NCBI RefSeq assembly: GCF_024297145.1
Contig: NZ_JANCTC010000010.1
Location: 117,399-181,398 of the forward strand
Reading direction: 5' to 3'
From: Mesorhizobium sp. LMG 17147
GTDB taxonomy: Bacteria; Pseudomonadota; Alphaproteobacteria; Rhizobiales; Rhizobiaceae
DNA length: 64,000 nt
Position 1 is the stretch's first letter; each line of letters begins with the position of its first letter. The translations under genes and the position numbers were made by a program. This document shows positions 17,563 through 26,134 of this stretch, piece by piece. Below the pieces are notes generated by a model. That model was given only the letters and a program-made list of their open reading frames with translations. It had not been told where the DNA came from and made no database searches.

Positions 17563-19175
17563 TTCTGATCCTCCAGAACCAGTTCGGCGCCCTTCCATCC
17601 GGTAATGATCGCGGCGGCGTTGGTGTTGCCGGTTATGTTGTCCGGAAAGATCGAGGCGTCGATGACGCGCAACGCCTGGATGCCGTGTACCTTGAGGCGC
17701 GGATCGACGACGGCGTGCGCCGCGTCCGGCCCCATGCGGCAGGTCGAGACCGGGTGATAGACGGTGCCCGAGCGCTTCCTGAAATCCTGAATGAGATCTG
17801 CATCGGAGGTGATCGACGGACCCGGCAAAACCTCCTCCTCGATGATCTCGGCGATTGCCGGCATCGATGCGATCTTTCTGACGAATTTCACCGCCGCCAG
17901 CATTTCGACGACGTCTGCCTCGGTTGAAAACGCGTTGGCGACGATTTTGGGATAATCGCGCGGATTGGCGGAACGGATCATGATTTCACCGCGGCTCGAT
18001 GGACGGCAGTTGGACAGCCCGATGGAAAAGCCGGGCCACGGATCGGGCGTCAGGATCGGCCGCTCGCCGCTCTTCGGAATGACGGTCGAAAACGCCTGGA
18101 AATAGAGCTGCATGTTGGGCCTCGTCGCCGCCGGATCGGTGCGGAAGAAGCCGCCGGCATTGTTCATCGACAGCGACAGCGGGCCTGAGCGCAAAAATAG
18201 GTACTGCATGCCGACCAGCAGCTTGCCCCACCACGGACGCAGGATCTGGTTGAGCGTCGGCTGCCTGCCCTTGAAGGTGTAGTTGATGCCGACGTGGTCC
18301 TGCAGGTTTGCCCCGACATTCTCGTTGGCGTGAACAACAGGAATGCCGAGCGCGCCAAGCAGCGCCGACGGGCCGATGCCGGAGAGCTGGAGAAGTTGGG
18401 GCGAATTGACCGAACCACCCGACAGGATGACCTCGCGACCGGCGCGGGCGGTTTTCGTGGCGCCATTCTGGAGATACTCGACACCGATGGCGCGCTTGCC
18501 CTCAAAAAGGATTTTGGTCGCCAGCGCGTTGATCTCGACGCGGACGTTTTTGCGCTTCATCGCCGGGCGCAGGAAGGCGCGCGCCGCCGACATGCGGCGG
18601 CCGTTCCTGGTGGTGATCTGGTAGACGCCGACACCTTCCTGCGAGGCGCCGTTGAAATCCGGGTTGAGCGGCAGGCCGGCCTGGTTGGCGGCGGCGAGAT
18701 AGCGCTTGGTGAGCGGATGGACGGAGGTCGAGCAGTCGGTGACATGCAGCGGCCCGCCGACGCCGCGCCATTGGTCGGCGCCGGCCTGGTTGTCCTCCAG
18801 CGCCTTGAAGGCGGGAAGCAGGTCGTCGAAGCCCCAGCCCGGGTTGCCGGCCGCTGCCCAAGCGTCGAAATCCTCACGCGCGCCCCTGATCCAGACCATG
18901 GCGTTGATCGAACTCGAGCCGCCGAGCAGCTTGCCGCGTGGCCAGTGGTCGGCATTGCCGGCAAGCCCCGGGTCCGGCTCGGCCTTGTAGTTCCAGTTGA
19001 CCGCCGGGTCGAAGAAGGTCTTGCCGTAGCCGAGCGGCATCTGCACGTAGAAGCGGCGGTCGCTGCCGCCGGCCTCAAGCACCAGCACCGAGAAGCGGCC
19101 CGAAGCCGACAGCCTTTCGGCCAGGACCGAGCCGGCCGAGCCGGAACCGACAATGATGAAGTCATAGGTTTGCAT
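17559..19175 (-). CDS. GMC family FAD-dependent oxidoreductase (choline-dehydrogenase-like)
   Basis: A 538-residue flavoprotein. The N-terminal Rossmann motif is FIIVGSGSAGSVLAERLS (about 6-23), followed by VLVLEAGGSD and the GMC signature around WPRGKLLGGSSSINAMVWIRG. A second signature is GREVILSGGSVNSPQLL, and the C-terminal PVSTCRMG and DASIFPDNITGNTNAAAI belong to the substrate-binding and FAD domains; the active-site His is in YHPVST. It oxidises an alcohol, likely a polyol or sugar derivative in view of its operon partner, the downstream dehydratase-like enzyme. There is no signal peptide. A striking dyad lies upstream at 19317-19393. Confidence 0.92.
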   Translation of the reverse strand: MQTYDFIIVGSGSAGSVLAERLSASGRFSVLVLEAGGSDRRFYVQMPLGYGKTFFDPAVNWNYKAEPDPGLAGNADHWPRGKLLGGSSSINAMVWIRGAREDFDAWAAAGNPGWGFDDLLPAFKALEDNQAGADQWRGVGGPLHVTDCSTSVHPLTKRYLAAANQAGLPLNPDFNGASQEGVGVYQITTRNGRRMSAARAFLRPAMKRKNVRVEINALATKILFEGKRAIGVEYLQNGATKTARAGREVILSGGSVNSPQLLQLSGIGPSALLGALGIPVVHANENVGANLQDHVGINYTFKGRQPTLNQILRPWWGKLLVGMQYLFLRSGPLSLSMNNAGGFFRTDPAATRPNMQLYFQAFSTVIPKSGERPILTPDPWPGFSIGLSNCRPSSRGEIMIRSANPRDYPKIVANAFSTEADVVEMLAAVKFVRKIASMPAIAEIIEEEVLPGPSITSDADLIQDFRKRSGTVYHPVSTCRMGPDAAHAVVDPRLKVHGIQALRVIDASIFPDNITGNTNAAAIITGWKGAELVLEDQK

Positions 19176-19316
19176 GGTGGATAAAGATGGCCCTGAATTT
19201 CGCCCAGCCTAGACGCCGCGGACCGCCGCCATCACCGGAGCTTCCGGCATCGCTTGTGAAAAAAGCGACTGGCACTTCGTTTGCATTCAGTGTCCGGCCC
19301 AAAGCATTACAGTGCG

Positions 19317-19393
19317 TTACAGTGACCGTGCCACTAATTAGAGCGCGAACTCTGCGCAACGGGTTGCGATCAATTAGTGCACTGTCACCGTAA
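19317..19393. promoter_or_regulatory. Imperfect inverted repeat upstream of the GMC operon
   Basis: The left arm at 19317-19339 (TTACAGTGACCGTGCCACTAATT) is matched by the reverse complement of 19372-19393 with two mismatches and one extra base. The arms are 32 bases apart. The word TTACAGTG also occurs as a direct repeat just before the left arm (about 19307). The site is about 140-220 bp upstream of the GMC start and after the end of the GNAT gene. It lacks a T-run, so it looks more like a pair of regulator half-sites or a small repeat than a terminator. Confidence 0.55.
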
Positions 19394-19495
19394 TTCGAAT
19401 TCAAGCCCCGCCATCTGAGCTCGGGACGTTGCTCACGCCTTCGTCTGTGCTTTGTCGGCAAGCCCGTCCGAGCATCACAGGCGATGATCGGCAAT

Positions 19496-20059
19496 CTACC
19501 TGAAATCATAGCGCATGATCGGGCGGGCCGGCGTCCTGCGTGCGACCACCCTGAACCCGGCGCGCGCGAAGGTGGAGGCATATCCGCTGCCGGAAGCGCT
19601 CGGCGATACGTCGGCATCGAAAGGATAGGCTTCGAGCGCCGGAGCATTTGCGTGCCTTGCGACTTCCAGGGCCTGTGCGATCAGCTGGGATGTTACGCCC
19701 CGCCGGCGGTATTGTTTTCGCACGTAGAGGCAGGACAGGGACCAGGCCGGCCTGTCATCCACGCGCTTGAGCCGAAATAGCCGATCGAGCCAGGGCAGGG
19801 CATCTCGCGGTGTCACCTGGCACCAGCCGATAGCCATGTCGCCGTCGAAAGCAAGCAAACCCGGAGGCGGACCATGCTGGACGGCTTGCCGGAACGCTGC
19901 CTTGTTTTCCTCACCGGATCGCTTTCGATAAGAACGACCGATCCGCCCGTACATACACCAACAACGACTGCAGACGGCGCTGTTACCGAACAGGTCCTCG
20001 AGCGCGGACCACAGATCGGGCGTTAGTGGGCGAAAGGTAAGCTTCATGTCAGCCGTCAT
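19496..20059 (-). CDS. GNAT family N-acetyltransferase
   Basis: A 187-residue protein with the GNAT core: SLSCLYVRKQYRRRGVTSQL is motif A, where the R/Q-x-x-G-x-G/A acetyl-CoA loop reads QYRRRG. It ends with ALEAYPFDAD and a FARAGFRVVARR strand. The N-terminal half is cysteine-rich (NSAVCSRCWCMYGRIGRSYR), a feature of a subgroup in many soil bacteria. The substrate is unknown. It starts at 20059 (MTADMKLTFRP) after AGGTAGCGG; 20047 is an alternative. Confidence 0.85.
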   Translation of the reverse strand: MTADMKLTFRPLTPDLWSALEDLFGNSAVCSRCWCMYGRIGRSYRKRSGEENKAAFRQAVQHGPPPGLLAFDGDMAIGWCQVTPRDALPWLDRLFRLKRVDDRPAWSLSCLYVRKQYRRRGVTSQLIAQALEVARHANAPALEAYPFDADVSPSASGSGYASTFARAGFRVVARRTPARPIMRYDFR

Positions 20060-20401
20060 CCGCTACCTATCTTGCCCAGTCTAGCCTGCACTGCGCGCTA
20101 CCGCATCATAGATTGCAGTCCATGCGGGTGATGTTCGAAAAGGGGATTTCGCTCAGCATCCCCGCCGTTCTCCGGCTCGGCGCAGAAAATTGATTGCTGC
20201 CTAATCTGCAGCAGTTAACTGCATCCCATCGCTATTCCCGCTGTTTATGAGGCGCATTATTGATGCCGCAAGGAGTTCGCCGTTGAACCGCGCCGACCCG
20301 CTCTTCCACTTCCATGGAGTGGTCCGAGCGGTCGGCATCCGCCCTGGCGGCGATCCCGTAGCCTGCGCCCAGCTTTCAGCTGCAATTCGAAAGACAAGAC
20401 C
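20060..20401. other. Divergent intergenic region, GNAT / MBL hydrolase
   Basis: About 340 bp that should contain the promoters of both flanking genes. I see no gene, repeat or clear operator. The last 120 bp before the MBL gene are GC-rich and open in several frames but have no ribosome-binding site. Confidence 0.4.
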
Positions 20402-21376
20402 ATGAATATCAACCGTCGAACGTTCGGCATCGGCACCTTTAGTGCCGGCGCCCTGCTACTTCCCCCGATCAGCTTCTTTGGGAGCAACGCTGTGGCTATC
20501 GCCGCCCCGTCTCCGGCTTCGCTTGCGAGCGCCCACAGGTTCATGCCCGGCGACCTTGAGATCACAGCACTGAGCGACGGCTATCTCAATCTCGGCCTCG
20601 AACTCTTCCCTTCCGCAGATACCGCTGCCGCCGAAGCGCTGCTGGCAAAGGCATTCCTGCCAAAAACACTCCTTCCGACCTCGGTCAATGCTTACCTTGT
20701 CACCAAAGGCGACAGACGGGTGCTGATCGATACCGGCACGGCATCGGCGATGGGGCCTATACTGGGACATATACCCGAGGCGCTCGCCGCCGCCGGCGTC
20801 AGGCCGGAAGAAATCGACACGGTAATCATCACCCACCTCCATCCCGACCATGCCAACGGCCTTGTCGGTATTGGCGGCACGGCCGCTTTCCCGGCAGCGG
20901 AGGTCGTGGTTGCCGCGCCGGAATTCGCTTTCTGGCACGATGACGGGATCCGGTCCAAGGCGCCCGACCAGATGAAGCCGTACTTCGAAATAGCGCGCAA
21001 ATCGCTGGTGCCTTACCATGGCAAGGTCCGGAAGATCGAAGGCGAAGTCGAGATCGCGCCCGGGATCAGGGCGTTGCCTGCGCCTGGACACACGCCGGGG
21101 CATCTCGCGCTTCGAATTGGCTCTGGCGATGCCAACCTGCTGCTCCTGACTGACGTCATCCACGCCTCCGCGCTGCAATTTGCGCATCCGGAATGGGCAA
21201 TCGCCTTCGACGTGGACCAGGAGGCCGCAATCGCCACACGCAGGAAGGTGCTCGACATGGTGTCGGCGGATGGCCTGCTCGTCGCGGGTATGCACCTGCC
21301 CTTTCCAGGCATCGGTCATGTCATCCGCGACGGCAACGCCTACGCCTATGTCCCGACACCCTGGCCCGCTTTGTGA
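20402..21376 (+). CDS. Tat-exported metallo-beta-lactamase-fold hydrolase
   Basis: A 324-residue protein. NINRRTFGIGTFSAGALLLP is a twin-arginine signal, so the folded, metal-loaded enzyme is exported. Metal ligands are in THLHPDHANG (HxHxDH, about 143-148), PGHTPGH and LLTDVIH, and a final His comes from the C-terminal part (AGMHLPFPG). The family includes lactonases, phosphodiesterases and other hydrolases; the AHL-lactonase-like layout is only a resemblance and the substrate is unknown. Upstream are divergent GNAT sequences. Confidence 0.88.
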   Translation: MNINRRTFGIGTFSAGALLLPPISFFGSNAVAIAAPSPASLASAHRFMPGDLEITALSDGYLNLGLELFPSADTAAAEALLAKAFLPKTLLPTSVNAYLVTKGDRRVLIDTGTASAMGPILGHIPEALAAAGVRPEEIDTVIITHLHPDHANGLVGIGGTAAFPAAEVVVAAPEFAFWHDDGIRSKAPDQMKPYFEIARKSLVPYHGKVRKIEGEVEIAPGIRALPAPGHTPGHLALRIGSGDANLLLLTDVIHASALQFAHPEWAIAFDVDQEAAIATRRKVLDMVSADGLLVAGMHLPFPGIGHVIRDGNAYAYVPTPWPAL

Positions 21377-21607
21377 AGCACGCCTATCGGCGAGGGCTTG
21401 GTTCTGTCACGCCATCGGGCGCGCCAGCCTCCTCACCTCGGCCATAGAATGCAATCCTACTGGGTGGGCTCGTCTAGCTGCGCACAGCATCCTTTCAACA
21501 CCGTCGACCGATACCCGAACTGCAGGCCGCGACACCATTCAATGGCGTTGACCTGTCCGTGCCGCGACGGTACGGGGTCTGGGCGATCGGTTCGAGAGGA
21601 TTGGCCA

Positions 21608-22003
21608 ATGGTGCATTATGCGGACGGGCGGCCGATCGGCGATCTTACGCTCAGGACGCTGGCTATGCCTTCGGACGCCAATGCGGCAGGCGACATTTTT
21701 GGCGGCTGGGTGATGGCGCAGATGGATCTCGCCTGCGGCATCCGCGCCGCCGAGCGTGCCAAGGGCCGCGTGGTGACGGCGGCCGTGAAGGAAATGTCCT
21801 TCGCCAAACCGATGAAGATCGGCGACACGCTGTGCATCTATACGCATGTCGAACGCGTCGGCCGCACCTCGATGACGCTCAAGGTCGAGGCCTGGGCGCA
21901 GCGCTATCTCTCCGACCTGATGGAGAAGGTCACCCATGCCGACTTCGTTATGGTGGCGCTGGACGGCGAAGGCAAGCCGAAGGCGGTTCCGGCCGAAGGC
22001 TGA
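21608..22003 (+). CDS. Acyl-CoA thioesterase (YciA/ACOT hotdog)
   Basis: A 131-residue single hotdog-fold protein starting MVHYADGRPIGDLTLRTL. DANAAGDIFGGWVMAQMDLA carries the conserved N/D residue and the GGW helix start of YciA-like thioesterases, and VKEMSFAKPMKIGDTL follows. Such enzymes hydrolyse acyl-CoA esters and act as hexamers in the cytosol. The start was chosen at 21608 for GAGAGGATTG upstream; the long in-frame extension to 21398 has no protein-like features. Confidence 0.9.
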   Translation: MVHYADGRPIGDLTLRTLAMPSDANAAGDIFGGWVMAQMDLACGIRAAERAKGRVVTAAVKEMSFAKPMKIGDTLCIYTHVERVGRTSMTLKVEAWAQRYLSDLMEKVTHADFVMVALDGEGKPKAVPAEG

Positions 22004-22144
22004 CCCGGCCTGATTCCAGAAGACGGATTTAAACAGCAGTCTCTCCCGCGCGGGGGATGCGGACAGTGGTCCCGCGTGGTTTTTGACCGACGGGTTCCCG
22101 CATGCGCCTGCAGCGCGACCGGCGGGATCTTGGGAGGAAAGACA

Positions 22145-22465
22145 ATGCGTCAACACATGCTGAACGCTGCCCTGGCAGGTGCCTTTGCAGCCTTGCTCTG
22201 CCTGTCGTCCGCAAGCGCTTTTGCCGAGGTCAAGAAAGGCGATCCAGGCGCTACCTGCACATCGGAAAACCGCACCATCAACGGGCAGGCGGCCAAGTGC
22301 GAGATCTGCTCGGCAACGAAATGCGACACCAGCGGCACGACGGTGAGCAATTGCCGCAAGGAGACGACCACGACCTGCACGATTGGCGGCAAGGTGGTCA
22401 GTCCCAACCCGAAATGGAACCGGATCGAGAAGCTGCCGAAGAGCAAGATGCAGTTACAGCAGTAG
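22145..22465 (+). CDS. Small secreted cysteine-rich protein
   Basis: A 106-residue protein with a clear signal peptide (MRQHMLNAALAGAFAALLCL then SSASAFA, cleaved before EVKKG). The mature part of about 80 residues has six cysteines in CTSENR, CEICSATKC, NCRKETTTTC, most likely three disulfides in the periplasm. It starts at 22145 after GGGAGGAAAG. I know no function. It is convergent with the HxlR gene that follows. Confidence 0.75.
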   Translation: MRQHMLNAALAGAFAALLCLSSASAFAEVKKGDPGATCTSENRTINGQAAKCEICSATKCDTSGTTVSNCRKETTTTCTIGGKVVSPNPKWNRIEKLPKSKMQLQQ

Positions 22466-22515
22466 GGCTCGTCCGGAGCATCCCCGACAGGTTCAAACCC
22501 TTACAGCGCAAGGGT

Positions 22516-22923
22516 TCAGCTGTGCATGGCGTCGAATTTTTCTCGCGCGGCCTTGACGCGCTCGGTGTTCTTGCGTGCCCATTCGCCGAGCGCATCGACC
22601 GGCACCAGCAGCTCGTAGCCAAGATCGGTCAATTCGTAGTCGACCCGCGGCGGGATGGTCGGGAACACGGTGCGGGTGACGAAGCCGTCGCGCTCGAGCC
22701 CGCGCAAGGTGGTGGTCAGCATCTTTTGCGAAATGCCGCCGACCGCGCTGCGCAGCTCGTTGAAACGCAGCGGCCCGTTGCCGAGTTTGCCAACGACGAG
22801 CACAGTCCATTTGTCACCGACGCGCTGCAGGATTTCCGAGACGGCGCGGCAGTCCTCGGTGCGGTGCGGGTGCCTTGGTAACAAAAAGGTGCCTCCTTGC
22901 ACATTGAGCGGCCGGTTACTCAT
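22516..22923 (-). CDS. HxlR family transcriptional regulator
   Basis: A 135-residue winged-helix protein with the HxlR features: CRAVSEILQRVGDKWTVLVV, GPLRFNELRSAVGGISQKML (recognition helix) and LERDGFVTRTVFPTIPPRVD, then YELTDLGYELL. HxlR proteins often sense oxidants, quinones or aldehydes through a Cys near the N-terminus; here Cys25 (in EDCRAV) fits. It is divergent from the FMN reductase gene, with a perfect dyad between them (22932-22948) that is the likely operator for both. Confidence 0.92.
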   Translation of the reverse strand: MSNRPLNVQGGTFLLPRHPHRTEDCRAVSEILQRVGDKWTVLVVGKLGNGPLRFNELRSAVGGISQKMLTTTLRGLERDGFVTRTVFPTIPPRVDYELTDLGYELLVPVDALGEWARKNTERVKAAREKFDAMHS

Positions 22924-22931
22924 ATAGCTCA

Positions 22932-22948
22932 GGTATCTAAACGATACC
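22932..22948. promoter_or_regulatory. Probable HxlR operator
   Basis: Perfect inverted repeat GGTATC-TAAAC-GATACC in the 51-bp gap between the divergent hxlR-type gene (start 22923) and the FMN reductase (start 22975). Position and symmetry fit a homodimeric winged-helix regulator controlling both directions. Confidence 0.7.
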
Positions 22949-22974
22949 AGTATTGCTGTAAGGAGAGCCCCTCT

Positions 22975-23580
22975 ATGTCAAAACCCAAAATCGCCATCGT
23001 CATTGGTTCGACCCGCGCCGCGCGCTTTGCCGACGTCCCGGCCCAATGGATTGCCAGGATCGCCAAGTCGCATGCCGATATCGACGTCGAAGTCGTCGAC
23101 CTGCGCGATTTCCCGCTGCCGTTCTTCGATGAGGTCGCATCCTCCGCCTGGGCGCCGTCGCAGAACGAAGTGGCGCAGCGCTGGCAAAAGAAGGTCGCCG
23201 GATTCGACGGCTTCATCTTCACCGCCGCCGAATACAATCATGGCCCGACGGCCGTTCTGAAGAACGCCATCGACTACGCCGCCAACGAGTGGAACAAGAA
23301 GCCGGCCGGCTTCGTCGGGTATGGCAGCGTCGGTGGCGCGCGCGCGGTCGAGCAGCTGAGGCTGCATGCGGTCGAGTTGCAGATGGCGCCGGTGAAGTCC
23401 GCCGTACACATCTCCTGGGCTGATTTCCTTGCGGTCAAGCAAGGTGACAAGAAGCTCGAAGAGTTCGAGCACCTCAACCAGGCGGCAACCGCGCTGGTCA
23501 ACGACATTGCATGGTGGGCCAGGGTGCTGAAGACGGCGCGTCAGGCCGATGCCGTCGCCGAGGAAGTCAAGGCGGCCTGA
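22975..23580 (+). CDS. NADPH-dependent FMN reductase/quinone reductase (flavodoxin fold)
   Basis: A 201-residue flavoprotein starting SKPKIAIVIGSTRAARFADV, the phosphate-binding loop of the NADPH-dependent FMN reductase family. It continues with VEVVDLRDFPLPFFDE and FDGFIFTAAEYNHGPTAVLK, where the EYNHG loop contacts the flavin. Likely role: reduction of quinones, azo compounds or FMN, in stress defence. It starts at 22975 after AAGGAGAG. It is divergent from its probable HxlR regulator and followed by a strong terminator. Confidence 0.9.
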   Translation: MSKPKIAIVIGSTRAARFADVPAQWIARIAKSHADIDVEVVDLRDFPLPFFDEVASSAWAPSQNEVAQRWQKKVAGFDGFIFTAAEYNHGPTAVLKNAIDYAANEWNKKPAGFVGYGSVGGARAVEQLRLHAVELQMAPVKSAVHISWADFLAVKQGDKKLEEFEHLNQAATALVNDIAWWARVLKTARQADAVAEEVKAA

Positions 23581-23627
23581 GCACAGGTTCGAACAGTCCT
23601 CCCAAGGATTAATTCTCCCAAGCATTG

Positions 23628-23652
23628 GGGCGGCGCATGCGCCGCCCTTTTT
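23628..23652 (+). terminator. Rho-independent terminator after the FMN reductase
   Basis: GGGCGGCGC and GCGCCGCCC form a perfect stem around a very short loop, followed by five T (23648-23652). It lies 47 bp after the reductase stop and before the convergent HxlR gene. Confidence 0.85.
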
Positions 23653-23654
23653 GT

Positions 23655-24047
23655 TCACACGGCATGGGCGTCCTGCGCTTGCCGTGGCCTGATGACGCAA
23701 TCGGCAAGGCGGTCCATCTCATTCAGCTCGTCGGCGTGATGCTGGCCCCACTGGCAAAGTGCCAGCAGGATCGGCTCGAGGCTGAGGCCGAGCCGCGTCG
23801 CCGAATACTCGACGCGCGAGGGGATCTCGGCAAAGATCTCGCGGCGGACGAGGCCGTGCTCTTCCATTTCGCGAAGCTGCTGGATCAGCACTTTCTGGGT
23901 AATGCCGGGCATCAGCGCCTGCAGCGCCGACAGCCGCCGGGGCCTGTCGAAGAGATGGTACAGGATGACGGCCTTCCAGCGGCCCGAAATCACTTTCAGC
24001 GCGCGCTCCGCCGGCAGCATCGGCAGCCTCTTGATCAGCTTGGTCAT
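23655..24047 (-). CDS. HxlR family transcriptional regulator
   Basis: A 130-residue winged-helix protein: RALKVISGRWKAVILYHLFD, RRLSALQALMPGITQKVLIQ (recognition helix) and MEEHGLVRREIFAEIPSRVE. It lacks an obvious N-terminal sensing Cys; one Cys lies in LALCQWG, near the C-terminal dimer helix. It starts at 24047 after GGGAGGTG. It is divergent from the quinone-oxidoreductase-like gene (gap 98 bp), the usual place of its target. Confidence 0.92.
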   Translation of the reverse strand: MTKLIKRLPMLPAERALKVISGRWKAVILYHLFDRPRRLSALQALMPGITQKVLIQQLREMEEHGLVRREIFAEIPSRVEYSATRLGLSLEPILLALCQWGQHHADELNEMDRLADCVIRPRQAQDAHAV

Positions 24048-24145
24048 GGTCACCTCCCGGTCAGCAGCGGACAAATCGGTGTGTAGTCGAAGCCAGGCAG
24101 ATAGTGGCAAACAGCGGCCGATGCCAATAACGGTCGGTGCCTGCG

Positions 24146-25126
24146 ATGAGAGCCATTCAACTGAACCGTTTCGGCGGGCCCGACGTTCTCGAGATAGTCG
24201 CGGTGCCGAAGCCCGAGCCGCAAGCCGGCGAGGTTCTGGTCCGCGTTCATGCGGCCGGCGTGAATTTCTTCGAAGTGCTGATGCGCGCGGATCGCTATGC
24301 GGTGACGCCGCAGCTGCCGATGATCCTTGGTGTCGAGGCCGCCGGGATCGTGGAGGCGCTTGGGCATGGGGTGGAGGCTTCCTTGCTCGGCATGCGCGTC
24401 GCTGCGCCGTTGTTCGCCTCGAGCCAGCCGTTTGGCGGCTATGCCGAGTATGTCACGATCGACGCAAGCCTGGCCGTGCCGCTGCCGGATGCGCTCTCGT
24501 TCGAAGACGCGACGGCATTGATGGTGCAAGGGCTGACGGCGCTGCATCTATCGCGGCAAAGCCGGCCGGCCGGCAAATCGGTGCTGGTCGCCGCTGCCGC
24601 GGGCGGCGTCGGTTCGTTGCTCGTCCAGCTTGCCAAGCGCGCCGGCGCGAGCCGTGTCATCGCGGCAGCCGGCAGCAAGGCCAAGCTCGACCTTGCTTTG
24701 TCGCTGGGAGCCGATGCTGCCGTCGACTACAGCAACGCGGATTGGCCGGAGCACGCCCGGGCAGCGACAGGTGGCGCTGGCGTCGACATCATCTACGACA
24801 TCGTCGGCGGGCCGCTGACGGCGGCCGCGCTCGAGGCCCTGGCGCCTTGCGGAGAGTTGGTGTTTGCCGCACTTGGCAGATACGCGCTCGGCGCCCCGCA
24901 GATGGAGGCGATGATCGGCCGCAACCAGTCGCTGAGGGGTTTTGCCCTGCTGCCGTTGCTGTCTACGGACGGGCTCCGTGACGGCCTTTTGGAACTTTTC
25001 GATCTGGCCGCTGGTGGTCAGCTTGTGGTGACCAAAGGTGGCCGCTTCCCGCTCGACCAGGCCAGCCACGCACACCGCCTGCTGGAGGAGCGCGGCGCGA
25101 CCGGCAAAGTTGTCTTGATACCTTAG
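24146..25126 (+). CDS. Quinone oxidoreductase-like zinc-independent MDR dehydrogenase
   Basis: A 326-residue medium-chain dehydrogenase/reductase. The catalytic domain starts MRAIQLNRFGGPDVLEIVAV; the Rossmann domain carries VLVAAAAGGVGSLLVQLAKR (the AAGGVG motif of NADPH:quinone reductases, about 150-158). The zinc-binding cysteines are missing, as expected for quinone/enone reductases. The likely role is NADPH-dependent reduction of quinones or enones, controlled by the divergent HxlR protein. Confidence 0.9.
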   Translation: MRAIQLNRFGGPDVLEIVAVPKPEPQAGEVLVRVHAAGVNFFEVLMRADRYAVTPQLPMILGVEAAGIVEALGHGVEASLLGMRVAAPLFASSQPFGGYAEYVTIDASLAVPLPDALSFEDATALMVQGLTALHLSRQSRPAGKSVLVAAAAGGVGSLLVQLAKRAGASRVIAAAGSKAKLDLALSLGADAAVDYSNADWPEHARAATGGAGVDIIYDIVGGPLTAAALEALAPCGELVFAALGRYALGAPQMEAMIGRNQSLRGFALLPLLSTDGLRDGLLELFDLAAGGQLVVTKGGRFPLDQASHAHRLLEERGATGKVVLIP

Positions 25127-25175
25127 CAGGTGCTCGGCAAGGAGCCGAGGATCCGGGCTTGTGCCGTTCCGGCCG

Positions 25176-25904
25176 TCAGCGAACCCGGTAGAACGGATTT
25201 GGCAGCAGGAACAGCTTCTCGGCATGCCCGCCGAACAGGTCGGATGGCTGGTCACCGACATTGGCAATTATTGTGTAGCCGGCCTTTTCGATTTCGGCCC
25301 TTATGGGTGCCTTGAAATCTGCGGCGGAGCCGTATTTGGCCCCGGGCTGGACCATGTAAAGGTGCTCGTAGCCGGCATAGCCGGCCGACTGCAGGTTCTG
25401 TTCGGTTGCCTGACGCTGGTCCTCCGGACGTCCCGTGATGAAGAACACCGCGACTTTCGCCGTTTGCGCCTGCTGGAAGACCTCCAGCACCGGGTCGATG
25501 GCCGGATCCTTCGCAAGCTGGTCCCAGGCGGCCCAGCCACAGGGACCGTCGATTGCGATGTCGCAGGCGCCGCCGATCGGGCGGCCGAAATTGTCACGTG
25601 TGATCACTTCCCAGTTGGCCAAAGCCGTCTCGTCTATGTCGAGCACCAGTGCGGGGCGAGGCACCTCCATTGCGCGCTTGACGATCCAGTCGCCTGCCTG
25701 CTTCGCCACAGCGGCAAGGTCGCGATCATAGTCTCCGGAATCATGATAATTGGCAGCCGCCAGCATCGCATCGCCGACATTGGCTGGCTGGGACGGGCTT
25801 GTGAGAAGGAGCGAGTCGGAACGCGCCGGCCCAGGAACATTTGTGCCGATCATCAGCACGATTGCCCCGGCACGCGCAATTCTATTCCAACCAATCGCCC
25901 GCAT
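25176..25904 (-). CDS. Exported HAD-superfamily acid phosphatase (class B/IIIB type)
   Basis: A 242-residue protein with a signal peptide (MRAIGWNRIARAGAIVLMIG, then TNVPGPARS). HAD motif I is ALVLDIDETALAN (nucleophile and acid/base Asp); motif II lies in VAVFFITGRPEDQR; the C-terminal NVGDQPSDL holds the motif IV Asp pair. This fits the plant vegetative-storage/class-B acid phosphatase group, acting on phosphomonoesters in the periplasm. ATG 25904 is used; a GTG sits directly before it. No regulator is next to it. Confidence 0.88.
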   Translation of the reverse strand: MRAIGWNRIARAGAIVLMIGTNVPGPARSDSLLLTSPSQPANVGDAMLAAANYHDSGDYDRDLAAVAKQAGDWIVKRAMEVPRPALVLDIDETALANWEVITRDNFGRPIGGACDIAIDGPCGWAAWDQLAKDPAIDPVLEVFQQAQTAKVAVFFITGRPEDQRQATEQNLQSAGYAGYEHLYMVQPGAKYGSAADFKAPIRAEIEKAGYTIIANVGDQPSDLFGGHAEKLFLLPNPFYRVR

Positions 25905-26134
25905 CACGAGACTTTGCGGTCACGAGAAGTCGGCTGTCAAGCGAGGTCTTCCACAGGTCCTCGAGACTGCGACGCTGAATTGGACATTCCAGATCCCGAA
26001 TGTCTCTATGGGTTGCTGCACGCTACACGATTTCCGCCGCCGCGGTCTTTGCCTCCGACAGGCGACGCACCGCCGGAACCGCCGGTCGAAATGCGTCACC
26101 CGAAAATCATGGCCGTTACGCGCTTTGCCGTGCC

